A stretch of 64,000 nt of DNA from Devosia yakushimensis (GTDB taxonomy: Bacteria; Pseudomonadota; Alphaproteobacteria; Rhizobiales; Devosiaceae), in assembly GCF_030159855.1 (NCBI RefSeq), contig NZ_BSNG01000001.1:496001-560000 (forward strand), written 5' to 3'. The translations under genes were made by a program, and so were the position numbers. The notes beneath the pieces were generated by a model that made no database searches, was not told the DNA's origin, and saw nothing but the letters and a program-made list of their open reading frames with translations. Positions 32,668-40,917 of this stretch are shown here, piece by piece. The number at the start of each line of letters is the position of its first letter. The stretch's first letter is position 1.

Positions 32668-33947
32668 ACGCCTTGGGTTCAAATGTCCCACTGAAGGTGG
32701 ATCGGGAGCAGTTGCAGCGGGATTTCGACGCCCTTGCTGCACTGACCGAACCCGGCAGGCCCTGGACGCGCCGGTCTTTCACGCCGATATTCCTCAAGGG
32801 ACGGGACTATCTTGCGCAGCGCTTCGCCGAAGCAGGTCTGACGACGCATATCGACGCCGCCGGCAATCTCGTTGGCCGTTGGGCAGGAAGCAATTCCGGC
32901 GCTCCGGTGCTGATGACCGGGTCGCACAGCGACACCGTGCCAAGCGGCGGACGTTTTGATGGCATCGCCGGTATTCTCGCCGGCCTTGCCGCCATTCGCG
33001 CCTTGCGTCTTGCCGGTTACCAGCCGGAGCACAGCATCGATCTCGTCGATTTCCTCGCCGAAGAGCCCAGCGAATGGGGCCTTTCCTGCATTGGCAGCCG
33101 CGGCATGGTCGGTGCGCTCAATGGCGAGCATTTCGCGATGATTGGTCCGGACGGCGAACGCCTGGATACCGCCATCATCCGAATGGGCGGCGTGCCGGAC
33201 GGGATTGCCAATTCAGTTCGCAGCGATGTCGGCGCCTTTGTCGAAATTCACATCGAACAAGGCCCTGTTCTCGAAGCTGAGGATATTCCCCTCGGCATTG
33301 TGAGCGGTATTGCCGGCATTGCCCGCGTCCGCCTGCGTCTCGAAGGCGAGGCGGGCCACGCCGGCACCGTGCCCATGGCGATGCGCGCCGACGCTGGCAT
33401 GGCCATGGCGCGGCTGATGCTGTCGCTGCGCGATACGGCGCGCGCCGAAGCCAATAAGAGCAGGGGGCATTTTACCGCCACTATCGGCGTCGTGAGGCTC
33501 GAGCCCAACGGGGCTAATGTCGTGCCGGGCGCGGCCGAAGCCATCGTCGATGTTCGCGCCGAGAATAATGCGGCCATGGATGACTATCTCATGGCTATCG
33601 ACATGCTGGCCCTACAGGCCGCGACTGCCGAGGGCTGCCGTGTAGCGGCGGCGGAACGGCTGAGCCGCACCTTTGCTGTGGCCTGCGATATCAGGCTGCA
33701 AAAGCTCATTGGCGAGGCCGCCGAAGTCCACGGCCTTGCCACGCGCCCACTCGCCTCTGGCGCCGGCCACGACGCGGCCTTTGTCGCGCGCATTGCCCCG
33801 GCCGCCATGATTTTCGTGCCCTCCAAGGGTGGCATCAGCCATGCCCCCGAAGAATGGACCGATACCGAAGCCATCGCCCGCGCCGCTGACGTTCTGGCGC
33901 TGACCCTTTCAACCCTCGATCAGCGGCCGCTTGCCCCGGCGGCCTGA
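32664..33947 (+). CDS. Zn-dependent N-carbamoyl-L-amino acid hydrolase / allantoate amidohydrolase family (M20)
   Basis: The 427-residue protein has the M20-type dimetal site: 'TGSHSDTVPSGGRFDG' (His88, Asp99), 'LAEEPSEWG' (Glu133-Glu134), 'FVEIHIEQGPVLE', 'GEAGHAGTVPM' (substrate-binding His of the dimer domain) and 'ASGAGHDAAF'. Enzymes of this group split N-carbamoyl amino acids, allantoate or ureidoglycine-type compounds to the amine, CO2 and ammonia. With the overlapping amidohydrolase it would turn a 5-substituted hydantoin into an L-amino acid. The following gene encodes an ammonia-lyase, so an amino acid product fits well. Confidence 0.87.
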   Translation: MNALGSNVPLKVDREQLQRDFDALAALTEPGRPWTRRSFTPIFLKGRDYLAQRFAEAGLTTHIDAAGNLVGRWAGSNSGAPVLMTGSHSDTVPSGGRFDGIAGILAGLAAIRALRLAGYQPEHSIDLVDFLAEEPSEWGLSCIGSRGMVGALNGEHFAMIGPDGERLDTAIIRMGGVPDGIANSVRSDVGAFVEIHIEQGPVLEAEDIPLGIVSGIAGIARVRLRLEGEAGHAGTVPMAMRADAGMAMARLMLSLRDTARAEANKSRGHFTATIGVVRLEPNGANVVPGAAEAIVDVRAENNAAMDDYLMAIDMLALQAATAEGCRVAAAERLSRTFAVACDIRLQKLIGEAAEVHGLATRPLASGAGHDAAFVARIAPAAMIFVPSKGGISHAPEEWTDTEAIARAADVLALTLSTLDQRPLAPAA

Positions 33948-33985
33948 CCATTGGCGCCAGGCGCCTCCCTCCAAGGAATAGAACA

Positions 33986-35599
33986 ATGAGCACCATAGTC
34001 CTCGACGGCAACAGCCTCACCATCGAGCAGGTCGTCCGCATCGCCCGCGAAGGCGTCAAGGTCGAGCTGGCCCCTGAAGCCCGCGCCGAAATCGTCAGGA
34101 AGCGCGCCTATATCGAAGAGAACTGGCTGACCGAAAACGCCCCGGCCACTTATGGCTTCAATACCGGCGTCGGCAAGCTCAAGGATTACAAGATCAACCA
34201 GGCCGACAACGAGCAGTTCCAGATGAATATCGTGTTGTCGCACTGCTCGGGCCTGGGCGATCCGGCTTCGGAGGAAATCGTGCGCGCCATGATGGCGGTG
34301 CGCATCAATGCCTTCTGCGTCGGCGTCTCGGGCCTGCGTATCGAGGTCGTCGATCGTCTCGTTGCAATGCTCAATTGCGGAGTACACCCGGTTGTGCCCA
34401 TCCAGGGATCGGTTGGCGCCTCGGGCGATCTCGCCCCGCTTGCCCACATGGTGTCGGTGCTGATCGGTTACGAAAAGGCCGAGGCCTGGTTCAAGGGTGA
34501 GCGCATGTCCGCGCCCAAGGCGCTCGAACTTGCCGGGATCTCGCCGACCAAGTTCGACCTCAAGGCAAAGGATTGTCTGGCTCTCATCAATGGCAACAGC
34601 CTCTGCGCCGGCATGGGTTCGCTGACACTGTGGGATGCCGAGCAGCTCATGAAGACCGTCGATGCAATCGGTGCGCTCAGCCTTGAAGCCATTCGTGGCG
34701 AGCAGGCCGCGTTCGATGCGCGCATTCATGAAGTGCGCAAGCAGCCGGGCCAGATTGCCATTGCCGAAAACGTGCGTCGCATGATCAAGGGCTCGCGCCG
34801 CACCTCGGAATCCTCGCGGGCCGTTCGTCTTGAAGACGATATCCTGCATCCGACTTTCCACCCGCGCATTCAGGACCAGTATTCCTTCCGTTGCCTGCCG
34901 CAGGTTCACGGCTCGTGCCGCGACCAGCTCGAGCACGCCAAGACGCTGATGACCCGTGAACTGAACGCGGCTACCGACAATCCGCTGGTGTTCTGGAACG
35001 AAGCCGGCGCGCTCGAATTCCTCTCGGGCGGCAATTTCCACTGCGAACCCATTGCTTTCGCCATGGACATCCTCGCCATCGCGCTGATCGAGATCGGCAA
35101 TATCTCCGAGCGCCGCCTCTTCGCGCTCTGCGACACGACGCTGAACTACGGCTTGCCGCCCAACCTGGCCGGCCGCCCCATCGGCCTCAACTATGGCTAT
35201 GGCATTCTCTCGACCGCCGCTGCCGCCGTCGCCTCGGAAAACAAGACGCTCGCCTTCCCCTCGGTCGCCGATACCATCCCGACCAAGTCGAGCCAGGAAG
35301 ACCACGTGTCGATGGCCGCCTGGTCCTGCCGCAAGGCGCAGCAGGTCTTGAGCAATATGCCCAAGATTGTCGCCGTCGAATGCCTCCTTGCCACCAAGGC
35401 GATCTTCCTGACCCGTGATGCGCTCGGCCAGTTCGCCCTCGGCAAGGGTACCCAAGCGATCTACGACGCGGTTGCCGACGTGGTGCCGCTGCAGGAGCAG
35501 GATGGCTACATGCAGGATCAGATCGTCCCGATGATCAAGTTGCTGAACGATGGCGGCGTCCTCGCTGCCGCCGAAATCGCCATTGGTGCGTTGAACTAG
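33986..35599 (+). CDS. Aromatic amino acid ammonia-lyase, histidine ammonia-lyase-like
   Basis: The 537-residue protein has the MIO-forming Ala145-Ser146-Gly147 in 'GSVGASGDLAPLAH', the catalytic Tyr56 in 'ATYGFNTGVG' and 'RELNAATDNPL'. Two selectivity sites look histidine-type: Ser-His at 85-86 in 'NIVLSHCSG' (Phe-Leu in phenylalanine lyases), and Glu438 in 'QEDHVSM' (PAL/TAL have Gln-Asp there). It removes ammonia from an amino acid to leave an acrylate. No urocanase (hutU), hutI or hutG gene is near, so ordinary histidine use is not shown. It may act on a histidine-like compound made or imported by the rest of the run. Confidence 0.87.
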   Translation: MSTIVLDGNSLTIEQVVRIAREGVKVELAPEARAEIVRKRAYIEENWLTENAPATYGFNTGVGKLKDYKINQADNEQFQMNIVLSHCSGLGDPASEEIVRAMMAVRINAFCVGVSGLRIEVVDRLVAMLNCGVHPVVPIQGSVGASGDLAPLAHMVSVLIGYEKAEAWFKGERMSAPKALELAGISPTKFDLKAKDCLALINGNSLCAGMGSLTLWDAEQLMKTVDAIGALSLEAIRGEQAAFDARIHEVRKQPGQIAIAENVRRMIKGSRRTSESSRAVRLEDDILHPTFHPRIQDQYSFRCLPQVHGSCRDQLEHAKTLMTRELNAATDNPLVFWNEAGALEFLSGGNFHCEPIAFAMDILAIALIEIGNISERRLFALCDTTLNYGLPPNLAGRPIGLNYGYGILSTAAAAVASENKTLAFPSVADTIPTKSSQEDHVSMAAWSCRKAQQVLSNMPKIVAVECLLATKAIFLTRDALGQFALGKGTQAIYDAVADVVPLQEQDGYMQDQIVPMIKLLNDGGVLAAAEIAIGALN

Positions 35600-35610
35600 A
35601 GGGCGCCTCG

Positions 35611-35640
35611 CGGACCCGCAGCTTGGCCTGCTGCGGGTTC
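35611..35640 (+). terminator. Hairpin after the ammonia-lyase gene
   Basis: The arms acccgcag (35614-35621) and ctgcgggt (35631-35638) pair around a 9-nt loop, with one more outer pair possible. It ends shortly before the LysR gene and may separate it from the catabolic run. Confidence 0.55.
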
Positions 35641-35671
35641 GGCCGGAGCTTTGGCCTGCTTGAGTAGATAT

Positions 35672-37570
35672 ATGGCCAGGCCTATGCTGCCCCTCATGGA
35701 CAAGGTCGGGCTCGAACTTTCGCTGCTTTCAAAGTTTGTTCTCGCCTGCCAGTCGTCCCGCCTTGCCGATGCGGCAAAGGACCTTGGCCAGACCCCGCCC
35801 GCGCTCAGCATCGCCCTCCACGGCCTCGAGGAGAGACTGGGCCTCAGGCTGTTCGAGCGCCGCAGTGGTGGGCTCGATCTCCTGCCATCGGCCTTCTGGC
35901 TGTTTCGCAGCGGTTCGCATCTGCTCTATCTTGAGCAGCATGCCCGCGAAGCTCACAACAAGCCTGGCCGCCGCCTCATCAAGCTCTCCATCGAACTCGA
36001 CCTGAACTTCGCCATCGGCCGGGTGTCGAAAGCGCTGCTGCGGACCGCACAGCAAATGATCGCGATCTTTCCCGAACTTCTGGTCGACTGGCACTTTGCC
36101 GGCCTCGACGATGACGATATCGGGGATCCGACAGGGCTCGCTGGCTCCGAGAAACTGCCCGACAAGTCCGGGCATCTTCGAATTTTCTACGGTGACGCTG
36201 TCAACACCGGCCCCGGTGCACTGCGCCTTTACGACGATCCCTGGATCATCGTGGGCAGCAAGGGCAGCCGTGTGGATGCGTTCCATCCCGAAGAGCATGT
36301 TACGCTGCTGCGCATGCGCCGGGAAATCCTTGATGCTATGACCGTTTTTGCCACCGAGCGTGGCTTTGCCGATCGTCTACGCTATCGCGATGAAGAGCCG
36401 AACCAGGTTTCGGCGATTCTGCGCGACCACCCGCAGCTCCGTTTGCTGATGCCAGCAAATCTGATGCCGCGCCGCCTGGGCCTGACGCGGCATGTGGAAG
36501 CCCCCTTTTCGCCTCGCTTCGTGTCCTCGCTCTATGGCGAGGCCAGTGGTGCCGCGGGGCGATATGGCAAGGCATTCCTTGATGTGATGCGGCGCAACTT
36601 GATCGAGGAACAAAGCGCAGTCTTCACGCCACTTTTGACGACGCGCCAGATCCATTTCTTCAATCTCGTGGCCCAGACCGGCAGCATTTCGGCCGCCGCG
36701 CGCGTCGCCAATACGGCTCAATCTTCTGCATCCAAGCATATCAGCCAGATGGAAGAGGCAATCGGGGTGCCGCTGCTTTTGCGCACGGAGGAGGGGGCCA
36801 CGCTTTCTCCGTTCGGCCAGGAGGTTCGGACGCAGACGGTGGGTATTGAAGAGCGCCAGGACTGGATTATCCGCAAGGCATATGACATCGCGGCCCATTC
36901 CGAGGCCAGGGTGACCATCGGCACGCTTCCCAGCTCCGGTCATGACAGCGCGCTCACCGAAAAGATCGCCCATGTCATGACGCGCATCTATAGCCGGCAT
37001 CCGGATTGGCAGCTGCAGATTGTCGAAAGCTCCAACACCATGCTGCATGAACGCGTGCGTTCGGGAGATCTCAACCTGGCCCTGGTCGGCATGGTGCATT
37101 CCCAGGTTGCGCGCATCAGCCTGGGCCCCACGGAGCCGCTCTGCGTCATCGGCAATCCCACGATCAACTTTGGCGGGCGCAAGGAGTTCAGGCTGGAAGA
37201 CGCCGTTGCTTTGCCTCTGGTTCTGGGCCGCCACCATCTCAGCATCCACCAGAGCTTTGCCGATGCGGCACGGGAGCGTTCGCTTCGCGTAAAATCGGTG
37301 ATCGAGGTTGGCTCGCTCGCCCTCGCCATCGCAATGGTGCGGCAGGCGCCTCTCTGCACCATCCTGCCGGCCTCTTCGGTGCGTGCGGATATCGAGGCCG
37401 GCAACCTCGTGGCCGTGCCCATCCGCCAGGAAGAAGTTTCTGGCGCGCTTTCGGTTATCTTTTCTGCCGATCGTGAGCTGTCCGAGGCAGAGCGCATCAT
37501 CGTGCAGGAATTTGTCCGCGTATTTCGCCCCAGCCGGGGTGCTGCACCGATCGACATGCCGGGGGACTGA
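35672..37570 (+). CDS. Tandem LysR-type regulator: two complete LysR units in one polypeptide
   Basis: The frame gives about 632 residues, twice the usual 300. The N-terminal LysR helix-turn-helix (about 15-75, 'LADAAKDLGQTPPALSIALH', 'LGLRLFERRSGGLDLL') is followed by an effector-like region with degenerate sequence. A second helix-turn-helix begins near residue 320 ('LTTRQIHFFNLVAQTG', 'SAAARVANTAQSSASKHI', 'TLSPFGQEV') and is followed by a standard LysR effector domain ('ARVTIGTLPSSGHDSALTEK' to 'EAERIIVQEFVRVF'). No stop or frameshift separates the halves. Starts at 35684 or 35696 are also possible. It probably controls the 22-35.6 kb genes. Confidence 0.82.
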   Translation: MARPMLPLMDKVGLELSLLSKFVLACQSSRLADAAKDLGQTPPALSIALHGLEERLGLRLFERRSGGLDLLPSAFWLFRSGSHLLYLEQHAREAHNKPGRRLIKLSIELDLNFAIGRVSKALLRTAQQMIAIFPELLVDWHFAGLDDDDIGDPTGLAGSEKLPDKSGHLRIFYGDAVNTGPGALRLYDDPWIIVGSKGSRVDAFHPEEHVTLLRMRREILDAMTVFATERGFADRLRYRDEEPNQVSAILRDHPQLRLLMPANLMPRRLGLTRHVEAPFSPRFVSSLYGEASGAAGRYGKAFLDVMRRNLIEEQSAVFTPLLTTRQIHFFNLVAQTGSISAAARVANTAQSSASKHISQMEEAIGVPLLLRTEEGATLSPFGQEVRTQTVGIEERQDWIIRKAYDIAAHSEARVTIGTLPSSGHDSALTEKIAHVMTRIYSRHPDWQLQIVESSNTMLHERVRSGDLNLALVGMVHSQVARISLGPTEPLCVIGNPTINFGGRKEFRLEDAVALPLVLGRHHLSIHQSFADAARERSLRVKSVIEVGSLALAIAMVRQAPLCTILPASSVRADIEAGNLVAVPIRQEEVSGALSVIFSADRELSEAERIIVQEFVRVFRPSRGAAPIDMPGD

Positions 37571-37590
37571 CCCGCGGACGTCGCGGGTCA
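37568..37590. terminator. Two-way hairpin between LysR and idonate dehydrogenase genes
   Basis: The arms tgacccgcg (37568-37576) and cgcgggtca (37582-37590) are perfect 9-bp inverted repeats with a 5-nt loop. The first arm includes the stop codon of the LysR gene, and the second lies 9 bp from the stop of the convergent gene. Confidence 0.7.
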
Positions 37591-37599
37591 GCACAGGGC

Positions 37600-38637
37600 T
37601 CAGGCCGTCGCGAAGACGATCTGCGCTTTCATGGCCGAAGACCGGTCCGATGCCAGCTTGAAGGCCGTTTCTGCGTCGGCGAGCGGTACCGAATGGGTAA
37701 TCAGCGGCTTCACGTCGATCAGCCTCTTGCGCATCAGTTCGACGCCGATGGCAAACTCTTCGTGGAACCGGAACGATCCGCGCAGGTCGAGTTCCTTGGC
37801 GGTGATCGCCTGCATGGGAATGGTCATGTCGCCCCCCAGACCCAGTTGCAGGATGATGCCACGGGGACGCAGAGCGCCGATGCCGGAGGCAAGGGCCGGA
37901 GCGGCGCCCGAGCACTCATAGAGTACATCAAAATAGCCCTTGTCAGCGCCATAGGGCGCCAGGCCATCTGGTTCCTTGCCGGTATTGATGACGCGATCGG
38001 CACCAGCGGCCTTGGCAATGGCCAGCGTGAAGTCCGAAAGGTCGGTGGCAACGATCTCGATGGCGCCGGCACGACGGGCTGCGAGGATCGACAGCATGCC
38101 GATCGGTCCGCAACCGGTAACGAGAACGCGCTTGCCGAAAAGCTGACCAGCGCGACGGGTTGCATGAAGGGTCACGGCAAGCGGTTCCGCCATGGCGGCC
38201 TCGCCCGCGCTGAGACCGTCAGCCGGTACGCATTGGCTGGCCATGGCGACAAGCTGTTCGCGAAACGCCCCCTGAATGTGCGGGAACGGCATGGCGGAGC
38301 CGTAAAAGCGCATATTGAGGCACTGATTTTGCATGCCTTGCTGGCAATAGCGGCAGGTGCCGCAGGGCCGAGAAGGGGAGACGGCCACCAATTGACCACG
38401 CTCCAGCCCCGTCACACCTTCGCCAAGCCCCTCCACATAGGCCGAAACCTCGTGGCCTAGCACCATTGGCTCGCGCAGGCGAACCGTGCCGAAGCCGCCA
38501 TGGTGGTAGTAGTGCAGGTCCGAACCGCAGACGCCGCCAGTTGCAAGGCGCAGCGAAACTTCGCCGGGACCCGGTTTTTCAACCGGACGATCCTCGACAC
38601 GAAGATCCTTGGCGGCATGAATGACAATGGCTTTCAT
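37600..38637 (-). CDS. idnD: L-idonate 5-dehydrogenase
   Basis: This 345-residue zinc medium-chain dehydrogenase oxidises L-idonate to 5-keto-D-gluconate with NAD(P). Catalytic zinc ligands are Cys37 ('GGVCGSDLHYYHHGGFG') and His62-Glu63 ('LGHEVS'). The structural zinc cysteines are 92, 95, 98 and 106. The nucleotide fold has 'VLVTGCGPIGML'. The 'HYYHHGGFGTVRLREPMVLG' stretch is typical of IdnD. Its start overlaps the stop of the upstream hydroxyacid dehydrogenase gene by one base. The gene for the next step (idnO) starts divergently at 39.7 kb. Confidence 0.9.
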   Translation of the reverse strand: MKAIVIHAAKDLRVEDRPVEKPGPGEVSLRLATGGVCGSDLHYYHHGGFGTVRLREPMVLGHEVSAYVEGLGEGVTGLERGQLVAVSPSRPCGTCRYCQQGMQNQCLNMRFYGSAMPFPHIQGAFREQLVAMASQCVPADGLSAGEAAMAEPLAVTLHATRRAGQLFGKRVLVTGCGPIGMLSILAARRAGAIEIVATDLSDFTLAIAKAAGADRVINTGKEPDGLAPYGADKGYFDVLYECSGAAPALASGIGALRPRGIILQLGLGGDMTIPMQAITAKELDLRGSFRFHEEFAIGVELMRKRLIDVKPLITHSVPLADAETAFKLASDRSSAMKAQIVFATA

Positions 38638-39587
38638 CAGAGCACCGGGGTGAGGAGATCGCGGCCCGCAAAGTGAGCCGCAAGATTGTCGCGCATCAGT
38701 TGGCCCATGGCCTTGCGGGTTTCAAAAGTACCCGAGGCGTGGTGGGGTTGCAGCAGCACATTGTCGAGAGCGAGGAAGCGTGGATTGAGCTTGGGCTCGC
38801 CCTCGAAAACGTCGAGCGCCGCTGAACCGAGCGTTCTGTTTTCAAGGGCCGTGAGGAGGGCTTCTTCATCGATATTGGAGGCGCGGGAAATGTTGACCAG
38901 CATGCCCTGTGGACCAAGCGCAGAGATCACCTTTTCACCAACGATGTGGCGCGTTTCAGCCGAAGCGGCGAGCGTGACGAAGAGGAAGTCGACATCCCGG
39001 GCCAGCGCCACGGGGTCTGCCACGAAGCGCCAGGAGGCCGCCGCAAAATCCTTGGCGGAAACGTCGCTATAGGAGATTTCGAGATCAAAGCCGTGAAGGC
39101 GTTTGGCCACTTCGAAGCCAATGCGGCCGAGGCCCAGCACGCCCGCGCGCTTGCCCCAGACGCGGCTCCTGAGGGGGTAGAGCCCATTGGTGGCCCATGA
39201 TCCGTCGCGCACCCAGCTCTCCGCGCCAATCATGCCGCGTGACTGGGTCAGCATCATCGCGACACCGAGATCGGCGACATCCTTGGTCAACACGTCCGGC
39301 GTATTGGTGACGCGAATGCTGCGGGCGCGGCAGGCCTCGAGGTTCACCGCGTCATAGCCAACACCATAAACACTGATCACTTCGAGATTTGGACAGGCGG
39401 CAATGGTCTCGGCACTGGCACCCAGTTCACCACGGGTCGCAATGCCGCGGATATCGCCACCAACCCTGGCAAGAAGGCCTGCTTTGTCCTCTGTCTCGAA
39501 ATAGCGGTGGACGGTAAATTGGCCGTCGAGCGGCACCTGGTCCCATTCAGGATAGGGGCCCATCTGGAGAATATGCGGCTTGGTCAT
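38637..39587 (-). CDS. D-isomer-specific 2-hydroxyacid dehydrogenase (hydroxypyruvate/glyoxylate/2-ketogluconate reductase-like)
   Basis: The 316-residue protein (ATG 39587; GTG 39593 possible) has the NAD-binding 'GVLGLGRIGFEVAKRLHGF' and the catalytic trio Arg ('NISRASNIDE'), Glu ('DVFEGEPKLN') and His ('QPHHASGT'). Enzymes of this GhrB/TkrA-like class reduce 2-keto acids, including 2-ketogluconate and hydroxypyruvate. It is co-transcribed with idnD and shares the divergent promoter region holding the palindrome tgttatcgataaca, so it belongs to the idonate/gluconate module. Confidence 0.85.
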   Translation of the reverse strand: MTKPHILQMGPYPEWDQVPLDGQFTVHRYFETEDKAGLLARVGGDIRGIATRGELGASAETIAACPNLEVISVYGVGYDAVNLEACRARSIRVTNTPDVLTKDVADLGVAMMLTQSRGMIGAESWVRDGSWATNGLYPLRSRVWGKRAGVLGLGRIGFEVAKRLHGFDLEISYSDVSAKDFAAASWRFVADPVALARDVDFLFVTLAASAETRHIVGEKVISALGPQGMLVNISRASNIDEEALLTALENRTLGSAALDVFEGEPKLNPRFLALDNVLLQPHHASGTFETRKAMGQLMRDNLAAHFAGRDLLTPVL

Positions 39588-39616
39588 CGGCACTCAGCTT
39601 TTGGCTTGACAGGAAA

Positions 39617-39630
39617 TGTTATCGATAACA
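39617..39630. promoter_or_regulatory. Perfect LacI-type operator in the divergent idn promoter region
   Basis: The 14-mer tgttatcgataaca is its own reverse complement, with the central CG usual for LacI-family sites. It resembles the known GntR/IdnR boxes of enteric bacteria (TGTTA..TAACA). It lies between the idnD-side and idnO-side operons and is likely bound by the LacI protein encoded at 42.2 kb. Confidence 0.7.
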
Positions 39631-39680
39631 AAACAGAGGAAACGGTGTTTGTCGAGCCCGTTTCGTTCGAGGAGCATGCA

Positions 39681-40430
39681 ATGCAGATTTTTGATCTCAC
39701 CGGCCGCCGTGCCTTGGTCACCGGGTCCTCGCAGGGGATTGGGCTGGCGCTGGCCAAGGGCCTGGCTGAGGCCGGCGCCGCGGTGGTGCTCAACGGTCGC
39801 GATGAATCCAAGCTTGCCGCCGCCGCCAAGGACGTCCCCGGGGCTACGACGATCGCCTTCGATGTGACCGACCACGCCGCCGCCCGCGCGGCGATCGACG
39901 CGTTCGAGGCGAGCACGGGCGCCATCGACATTCTCGTCAACAATGCCGGCATGCAGTTCCGGGCGCCCCTCGAGGATTTTCCGGCCGACGCCTTCGCCAT
40001 GCTGCTGCAAACCAATGTGGCCAGTGTCTTCAATGTCGGCCAGGCCTGTGCCCGCCACATGATCGGACGCGGCTCCGGCAAGATCATCAACATTGCCAGC
40101 GTCCAGACCGCGCTGGCTCGCCCCTCGATCGCGCCCTATACGGCGACCAAGGGCGCCGTGGGCAATCTCACCAAGGGAATGTGCACCGACTGGGCGAAAT
40201 ACGGGCTCCAATGCAATGCCATCGCTCCGGGCTATTTCGACACTCCGCTCAATGCGGCTCTTGTCGCCGACAAGGATTTTTCGGCCTGGCTCGAGAAGCG
40301 CACGCCGGCTGGGCGTTGGGGCAATGTGGAAGAACTGGTCGGCGCCTGTGTTTTTCTCGCGTCGCCGGCATCCAGCTTCGTCAATGGGCACACGCTCTAT
40401 GTCGATGGCGGCATCACGGCCTCGCTCTGA
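39681..40430 (+). CDS. idnO: SDR-family gluconate 5-dehydrogenase
   Basis: ATG 39681 follows CGAGGAG and gives 249 residues. The classical short-chain dehydrogenase pattern is present: 'ALVTGSSQGIGLALAKGL', 'LVNNAGMQFRAPLEDF', the catalytic Ser in 'INIASVQT' and Tyr-x3-Lys in 'APYTATKGAV', then 'CNAIAPGYFDTPLN'. The 'NAGMQFRAP' and 'PLN' features fit 5-keto-D-gluconate reductase (Ga5DH/IdnO), which makes D-gluconate. Gluconokinase is encoded directly after it, supporting the assignment. Confidence 0.88.
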   Translation: MQIFDLTGRRALVTGSSQGIGLALAKGLAEAGAAVVLNGRDESKLAAAAKDVPGATTIAFDVTDHAAARAAIDAFEASTGAIDILVNNAGMQFRAPLEDFPADAFAMLLQTNVASVFNVGQACARHMIGRGSGKIINIASVQTALARPSIAPYTATKGAVGNLTKGMCTDWAKYGLQCNAIAPGYFDTPLNAALVADKDFSAWLEKRTPAGRWGNVEELVGACVFLASPASSFVNGHTLYVDGGITASL

Positions 40431-40431
40431 C

Positions 40432-40917
40432 ATGCGCATCGTGGTCATGGGCGTGTCCGGCTGCGGCAAGTCGAGTTTCGGCCAGGCCTTGGCCAGCCGG
40501 CTTGGCCTCACCTATTTCGAGGGCGACGCGCTGCATTCGGCTGCCAATGTCAGAAAAATGCGCAGTGGTACGCCGCTGACCGACGAGGACCGCTGGCCGT
40601 GGCTCGATCGGGTCGCCGAAACGCTCAAGCATCCCGCGGTGGTATCCTGTTCCGCCCTGAAGCGCGCCTATCGCCACCGCATCCGGCAGGGGGCGGGCGG
40701 TCGGGTAGTCTTCGTGCATTTGGCCGGCGACAGGGCCTTGATCGCCGAACGAATGGCAGCGCGCAGTGGTCACTACATGCCGGCAAGCCTGCTCGATAGC
40801 CAGTTTGCGGCACTTGAGGCGCCGGGACCGGACGAAGCCATCACCCTCGATATTGCCCGGCCGGTCGACCAATTGATCGACGCTGCCTGCATTGCTTTAG
40901 GAGAAGTTCGCTCATGA
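40432..40917 (+). CDS. gntK: Gluconokinase
   Basis: The 161-residue protein phosphorylates D-gluconate to 6-phosphogluconate. It has the P-loop 'MGVSGCGKSSFGQALA', then 'FEGDALHSAANVRKMRSGTP' with the gluconate-binding residues, and 'VSCSALKRAYRHRIRQG'. The size is usual for GntK/IdnK. It starts one base after the idnO stop, and its end overlaps the next gene by 4 bp. The product enters the Entner-Doudoroff or pentose phosphate route. Confidence 0.92.
   Translation: MRIVVMGVSGCGKSSFGQALASRLGLTYFEGDALHSAANVRKMRSGTPLTDEDRWPWLDRVAETLKHPAVVSCSALKRAYRHRIRQGAGGRVVFVHLAGDRALIAERMAARSGHYMPASLLDSQFAALEAPGPDEAITLDIARPVDQLIDAACIALGEVRS

Noticed and set aside
33920..35455. 511-codon minus-strand frame opposite the ammonia-lyase gene
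   Set aside because: A shadow of the lyase gene; no family pattern and biased composition.
33986..35599. Ergothioneine-degradation cluster (ergothionase with hydantoinase and carbamoylase)
   Set aside because: The fit of three enzymes is attractive, but no thiourocanate hydratase or desulfurising enzyme is present and UbiD/UbiX is unexplained; kept only as a test substrate.
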